From: Botryococcus braunii
Taxonomy: Eukaryota; Chlorophyta; Trebouxiophyceae
Assembly (NCBI GenBank): GCA_002005505.1
Contig: MVGU01001808.1
Location: 15,001 to 27,500, forward strand
Direction of reading: 5' to 3'
DNA length: 12,500 nucleotides
Shown one piece after another: positions 8,583 to 12,500 of this stretch (position 1 is the first letter of the stretch; every line of letters starts with the position of its first letter). The position numbers were made by a program, and so were the translations under genes. Under the pieces are notes generated by a model. The model ran no database searches, was not told the DNA's origin, and saw only the letters and a list, made by a program, of their open reading frames with translations.

Positions 8583-8614
8583 ACATCCATCGAACTACGT
8601 AGTTCGATGGATGT
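8583..8614. repeat. 32-bp perfect palindrome
   Basis: ACATCCATCGAACTAC (8583-8598) is followed without spacer by its exact reverse complement (8599-8614), centred on TACGTA. A perfect 16-bp half-site without spacer is far beyond chance in a window this size. Its role is unknown: candidates are a palindromic binding site, the product of a foldback duplication or a miniature element. Confidence 0.9.
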
Positions 8615-9190
8615 TCTCAACGATCGATATCTGGGAACTGTAAGTACTCAACAATCTCGATATTCAGGTCACTCTATCTCACATCGCCCTTCCAGGAAAC
8701 TTCCTCTTCTGTAATCAAACTTTCTGGTGTTGCTCAATTTAAATCCCTTCAAGGCTTAAAGCTTAAAGTCTATGTATAATTAAGTGACCCTCATAAATGG
8801 CTCCCGAAGTGACCCTTACTTCGGAATCTTCTAGTGTATCGTAATGGTACGTATAGATTCAATAAAAATATTTCATTTCTGGAATACCTCATTGGCATAT
8901 CAAGACTTCGAGATAATCCTACCTTACGGAGGGTCCGTAAAGGTGTCTACTGCAGCTACAACACCTACTGATCGAACGTTAACGTTTGGAAGTAAGACCT
9001 GATCTTCGCCAGTTTTTGAATGGCGTTTCGTAGTTTGCAAGACTGTGTACGGCTGACATGAGTAAATCAACTCTGGTAGAAAAAGAAACACATATTCGTA
9101 GTTTTCCAAGTGCGTAGATATGTATGCGATCTTCTGTGCAAACAAGAAGAAGCACAAGTGTCCAGCCCCTAGGGCATACATATGGTAAGT

Positions 9191-9239
9191 GACTTGTAAA
9201 GATCACGTATCATGCATGATAAGTGATCTTTTATAAGTC
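9191..9239. repeat. 49-bp near-perfect palindrome
   Basis: The left arm 9191-9214 and right arm 9215-9239 meet at CATG|CATG with no spacer. They pair along their whole length except for one bulge, one G:U-type position and one mismatch. Related GTGATC/GATCAC words recur just downstream, at 9245-9250. Confidence 0.8.
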
Positions 9240-9342
9240 CTCTCGTGATCATACAAATGCCGGACTAACTCTCATGATCAACTCCCATGAAGGCCAGCAA
9301 CACTAAGCTAGTAATTGCCAAGTTTCACAGGTCAGCTGTATC

Positions 9343-9400
9343 AGTACTTAGTCAAGTATATAACTAGCCAACAGTGTTAGTGCTTGGCCAAGTATAACTG
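9343..9400 (+). repeat. Imperfect direct repeat with CTTGGCCAAG dyad
   Basis: AGTACTTAGTCAAGTATATAACT (from 9343) and AGTGCTTGGCCAAGTATAACT (from 9379) are near-direct repeats. The second contains the 10-bp palindrome CTTGGCCAAG. Confidence 0.5.
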
Positions 9401-9549
9401 ATCAGCAAAACAAGACTGGTCCGCATCCCTAGCATCTATAGTCTTTTATTCTTAGTATTAAGAGCGAAGCTCTTCCTAACCGCACTTATTCTTGCAGGAG
9501 ACAAACCTAAGACTTCGTACCATGTAGAGATTTGGGTGTCTAGTCAGTT

Positions 9550-9567
9550 ATATCCTGATCAGGATAT
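9550..9567. repeat. 18-bp perfect palindrome, half-site repeated nearby
   Basis: ATATCCTGATCAGGATAT is its own reverse complement. The right half plus flank, GATCAGGATAT, recurs at 9594-9604, and a separate 14-bp perfect palindrome, AGATCTATAGATCT, lies at 9648-9661. Confidence 0.85.
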
Positions 9568-9995
9568 CCTATCGATATATCACGATTACTCTCGATCAGG
9601 ATATGCCAATTGCTGGTATTAAGTTGATTTTCGTGTACCTCAAGAGAAGATCTATAGATCTAGTTAGGTCTAGATTTCAAAGGGGGGTATACACTACGTA
9701 CATACTTAATACTTGCCTTATGAAAGCACAACCAACTTTTCAATTGTCAACCAATGCGGGGAGATGGGCATTTGGGGCCCAAATTCCGATGAGCCCCTGG
9801 GTCCAAGTAGTAGCTACCCATAGATAACTGATACATAGCAATATTCAACCATGGTGGCCACCCAGCCTCCATGACCATGAGCCCATTAAAGACTTTGAAT
9901 TAGCTGCGAAAGTTGAAGTGGTTTTCAATTGTCGTTGGCAAATGCCAGCATATTGTAGCTTGTATGCATTCGACTAACTAGCTAGCTACAGGGGC

Positions 9996-10033
9996 CCCGG
10001 GCCCGGGATGCAACCCTATTAGGATGCAACCCT
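9996..10033. repeat. GC-rich palindrome plus 16-bp-spaced direct repeat
   Basis: CCCGGGCCCGGG (9996-10007) is a perfect 12-bp palindrome inside an all-G/C run. It abuts two copies of GGATGCAACCCT, at 10006-10017 and 10022-10033. Confidence 0.7.
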
Positions 10034-10458
10034 TCGAAGAATGTTCTGCCGTATACGGGTCATAGGTGTAACCCACAAGAATTGGTTTAGAAAAGCCCCT
10101 CAAGGTTGCAAATAGCCTGTTAAAAAGAAATTTACCCCCTTACCGTATACAAAGCAAAGCTGATATAATGGGTTTCGGTGTTGCCTTTCTAAAGTAGTTA
10201 CTACGTGCACTGAACATTGCACGTGGTGAACATGTCTTGTGGCAGCCTTAAGGCTTGCTGTACATGTGGCTGAGCAGCCTTAAATGTGCGTGAGTGGGGC
10301 ATGCGTGATTCTGAATGTTTTAGCCCACCACGGCAGGCATACACGTATACCACATACATGTGTACACCAAATTTGCAGTCCTTTAAAGTCCTTGCAGGTT
10401 GTGTACCTCAACAAATTCGAATGTAATCAAAAGCGATAATCCCATATATGTATATAGG

Positions 10459-10484
10459 AAAGCCTCAATTAAAAATGAGGCTTT
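10459..10484. repeat. Hairpin with 9-bp perfect arms, 8-nt loop
   Basis: AAAGCCTCA (10459-10467) pairs with TGAGGCTTT (10476-10484) around an A-rich loop. A second small hairpin, AATGTGCA/TGCACATT (10504-10511 and 10519-10526), follows 20 bp later. No gene ends here that would make either a terminator. Confidence 0.65.
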
Positions 10485-10800
10485 ACTATTTTAAAATAAA
10501 CAGGAATGTGCACACAGTCTGCACATTACCACAAGTAGCAGTCACGCTTCAACCCGACACGGTAACGCGTCAAATGTTGACACAAAGCTACCCCTGCACC
10601 TGCTCGTCTCTAGTATGCAGCACCCCTTCTCTCGAAAATAAGAGACGATGTCCAGGTTTTCGAATTAATTCCCATTTTTAGCAAAACCGCCAGTGCTGAC
10701 AGTGCATGGTCTCCGCCGCTTGGTGAAGACTCAAATCTGCAAGGGTACCCGGTGGACTCAATGCGGTCCAGCAACGACCACGTTACATTGTAGCGTGTTT

Positions 10801-10831
10801 AAGGAGCTCAGGAGCTCCTTTTGATCAAAAG
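10801..10831. repeat. Two adjacent hairpins (double-hairpin arrangement)
   Basis: AAGGAGCT (10801-10808) pairs with AGCTCCTT (10813-10820). This is joined directly to the 14-bp perfect palindrome CTTTTGATCAAAAG (10818-10831). The two structures share three bases, so they cannot both form fully at once. Confidence 0.75.
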
Positions 10832-12158
10832 AAGGCGCCATACAGCGTCACGCTCGGGGCTGCAGTCAAAGGGCAGCCTCAGCTTGCCTCCCCATGCTTC
10901 GAAGGAACGCTTCTTGGTACTCGCCATGAGGGATCCCATTGGGGATCATTAGGGGTCTCCCGAGGCCCCAGCTTTGGGGTCGGTCCCTTAAGTGGGCAGT
11001 ACCAGGTTCACAATTCGTGATGGACGTGCTTGGTTGTATAAGCGATACCCCATCTGCCCAGGATTGACATGCGCATTTGCCCTCATTCGGCATTGCCGGA
11101 ACTTGCAAAAATCAAACCACGCGGCTGCATCTATAGAGTGCTAGCTAGTCGTGATGATAGGCACTAGATCTATCGATCAGAAGCTGCAACCTTTGATTTC
11201 AGGACGGTTGAAGACTGCTATGCAGGTCATATCATAGACAGTCCAACAGCAGCAGATATGAAGGCCCTAGGTCATGGGCAGACACATGCAAAACCTGGAG
11301 ACTGTGCATGGTCCTGATGCATATCCTGATCAGCACTACCTAGTTGTCTTCGGACTGCCGACCGCAGTACGTTTTCATCCTCATCATTTTTCTGAAGGAG
11401 TCCCGACCAAAAGAATAAGGAAAAGACGTGCCGGTACTAAGGAGTACCCCAAGGTATTTGGGTACTGGGTGCAAACCCGGAAGTGGGTACCCGAGGTTGC
11501 CCCCAAACTGCTCGGCATGATGCAGGCGATGCCATCGTTGTAAAAACGCAAGAACATCGAGCAGATACAAGCAGCGCGAGCACAATCAGGAAGTAGGCCG
11601 GAGCTTGGCATTCGAATTCGCTTGCTGACCGTCAGTCTGCAATTTGTGATTGCAGGTGTACGGCGCCCTAGGATCCCCTATGGGGATATACACACACCTC
11701 GTACAGTCTAGAGAAATTACACAAATAAGTGTTTTATGGTATTTCGTAACCCGTCTTTGCCTACTCAAATCAGGTAGAGACGGTCTTCCAAAGACCATCT
11801 TTGCCCGCCCTAACCATGAATAAAACCTGTCAGGTGACCCATTTCTGGCGTCGGTTCTGCAGCGCGTACACTGCTGTACAATTAATACAAAATTCACTCC
11901 AGCTTTCCAAGGGGTTCTGTAGGGTCAGCCCGTGTAGGGTGGTGCCGCGCAAACAACATTTTTCTCTGTTTGCAAGCCAGAAAGCATATCTGCGATCGCG
12001 TTTGATGAAACCCAGTGCCTACAGTCGCGCAATCGCATCATGGAACGGTCCCCCAACTTTCATACAATGAATAAAAAAGTAAACGCGTGCGAGGATCTCA
12101 GACATCCTGCAACACGAAAAATCAACATCTATTAGCTCGCATATCAATATTTCATCTG

Positions 12159-12326
12159 TTAGCTCAAAAGACTATTTGAGCAGCCTCCATGTGATACAGA
12201 TCGGCCACAGTTACGAGCACATCCTTGGAATCTGTTGAGAACCTTTGGGGCACTCACAGCCCCAGCAAAACCAGCCAGATCTGTGAAGGATACCACTGGC
12301 AGCAGTGGCGCCGCGCCCTGTCTCAC
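12159..12326 (-). CDS. Putative class III nucleotidyl cyclase catalytic-domain start, fragment
   Basis: The minus-strand frame reads PLLPVVSFTDLAGFAGAVSA and then PKVLNRF, and stays open to TAA at 12161-12159. The (V)xF-[ST]-D-[IL]-x-G-F pattern is the first strand and metal-binding Asp loop (Asp codon 12281-12279) of class III adenylyl/guanylyl cyclases. A proline followed by VLN also fits the usual next helix (PxxVvxxLN). After NRF the similarity stops, and the second metal-binding Asp and the substrate-determining residues are not found in the window. A GTGAGT donor-like site (12257-12252) lies within the motif region, so the true exon end is uncertain. These enzymes make cAMP or cGMP from ATP or GTP; which one cannot be told here. 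The call rests on one short motif and its neighbour, and could be a pseudogene fragment. Confidence 0.38.
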   Translation of the reverse strand: MRQGAAPLLPVVSFTDLAGFAGAVSAPKVLNRFQGCARNCGRSVSHGGCSNSLLS

Positions 12327-12499
12327 GTCGCAACAGAGGCCTCGCTCCGGGTGTGCAGACGGTGCAGGAAGTTCATGCGATCGCGGGCCTCAAGGCCGCG
12401 ATGGAAGACAGCCATGACATAGATGGAGGCGATGCGTAGAAGGGTAGATGCGATCATGAGAAAGACCAGGTTCCCGCCCGGCATGCAGTCTCGCACCAG
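12326..12499 (-). CDS. Putative membrane-linker exon of class III cyclase-like gene, partial
   Basis: On the minus strand an open frame of 58 codons enters from the right edge and meets TGA at 12325-12323. It reads as a hydrophobic segment (VFLMIASTLL, then IASIYVMAVF, with one Arg between them) followed by a charged helix-like stretch (HRGLEARDRMNFLHRLHTRSE). That resembles a transmembrane helix plus the signalling linker that precedes the catalytic domain in membrane-bound cyclases. Codons favour G/C at third positions, unlike the AT-richer sequence to the left. The frame ends at GTGAGA (12326-12321), a good 5' splice-donor match, so this may be an exon end and not a true terminus. The frame immediately downstream carries a cyclase-type metal-binding motif (see next entry), but simple splicing at this donor does not join the two in frame. 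A degenerate gene copy or an undetected intron is possible. Confidence 0.4.
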
Positions 12500-12500
12500 A

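Larger units (their letters stand above)
7287..12158. other. Long gene-free stretch dotted with inverted repeats
   Basis: Apart from the structures listed separately, I see no open frame with recognisable motifs, no tRNA or rRNA, no transposase and no terminal inverted repeats of a complete DNA transposon. Short open frames (all under 105 codons, both strands) lack domain signatures. Compact dyads recur throughout, for example CCGAAGT/ACTTCGG near 8803-8823, TTACGGA/TCCGTAA near 8924-8940, AACGTTAACGTT near 8977, AGCCTTAAGGCT near 10244, and CTGCAAT/ATTGCAG near 11638-11656. Confidence 0.6.

Noticed and set aside
8924..9181. 85-codon minus-strand ORF with a hydrophobic start resembling a signal peptide.
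   Set aside because: AT-rich random frame with no conserved motif; an overlapping frame on the same strand is equally open.
10459..10484. Hairpin followed by a T-containing run, like an intrinsic bacterial terminator.
   Set aside because: There is no bacterial gene context, and the window has a eukaryotic retroelement; the run after the stem is not a U-tract.
10866..11108. 80-codon minus-strand ORF that looks mildly protein-like at its C-terminus.
   Set aside because: No motif, no splice context and a length within chance expectation.
11274..11543. 89-codon + strand ORF from ATG 11274, with a basic KRIRKRRAG stretch.
   Set aside because: No domain, no supporting neighbour and a length expected by chance in 5 kb; composition shows no coding bias I can see.
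11801..12070. 89-codon + strand ORF whose end is next to AATAAA (12070-12075), suggesting a gene 3' end.
   Set aside because: No recognisable motif. The AATAAA overlaps the stop, far closer than normal for a poly(A) signal, and the only ATG is internal (11816).
12228..12422. GC-rich + strand frames opposite the cyclase-like region.
   Set aside because: They are antisense shadows of the minus-strand frames, which carry the recognisable motif.

Overview
The window is eukaryotic DNA. Its left 48% is a Ty1/copia-type LTR retrotransposon, its right half is mostly non-coding and rich in repeats and short palindromes, and its extreme right edge holds what look like minus-strand exons of a class III adenylyl/guanylyl cyclase-like gene. 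The host cannot be named from the sequence. A copia element, spliced-looking exon fragments, (GA)n microsatellites of about 200-270 bp and long gene-free stretches suggest a large repeat-rich nuclear genome. A multi-exon receptor-type cyclase would suit an alga, another protist or an animal; I do not commit to one.

Layout. Positions 3-338 are an open frame entering from the left edge (111 codons) and ending 16 nt before gag. Positions 355-2013 carry gag, the CCHC zinc knuckle, the protease and the HH half of the integrase zinc finger. Positions 2006-5077, in another frame, carry the CC half of that finger, the integrase catalytic core, a long Cys/Ser/Glu-rich linker and reverse transcriptase. 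Positions 5014-5601, back in the first frame, carry the RT end and RNase H. A polypurine tract (5604-5619) and a 3' LTR starting TGTTA at 5620 follow. The LTR most likely ends at TAACA, 5972. The 5' LTR and primer-binding site are left of the window. The element has all the autonomous copia domains in the order gag-PR-IN-RT-RH, but two small frame breaks interrupt pol, so this copy is probably dead while still quite young.

Positions 6019-7013 hold two large (GA)n tracts, both purine-rich on the + strand and both interrupted by G-runs, separated by about 520 bp of A-rich sequence without a recognisable gene. From 7040 to about 12160 I find no convincing gene, RNA gene or transposon ORF. This stretch is marked by perfect or near-perfect inverted repeats: a 96-bp hairpin with 42-43 nt arms at 7191-7286, a 28-bp foldback at 7405-7432, a 32-bp perfect palindrome at 8583-8614, a 49-bp near-palindrome at 9191-9239, an 18-bp palindrome at 9550-9567 and an adjacent hairpin pair at 10801-10831. 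The LTR itself contains a 26-bp perfect palindrome.

At the right edge (12159-12499, minus strand), one frame encodes a hydrophobic segment followed by a charged helix-like linker. A second frame just downstream contains FTDLAGF, the metal-binding motif that opens class III cyclase catalytic domains. The main leads are the ORF upstream of gag, the cyclase-like gene fragment and the cluster of foldback structures.
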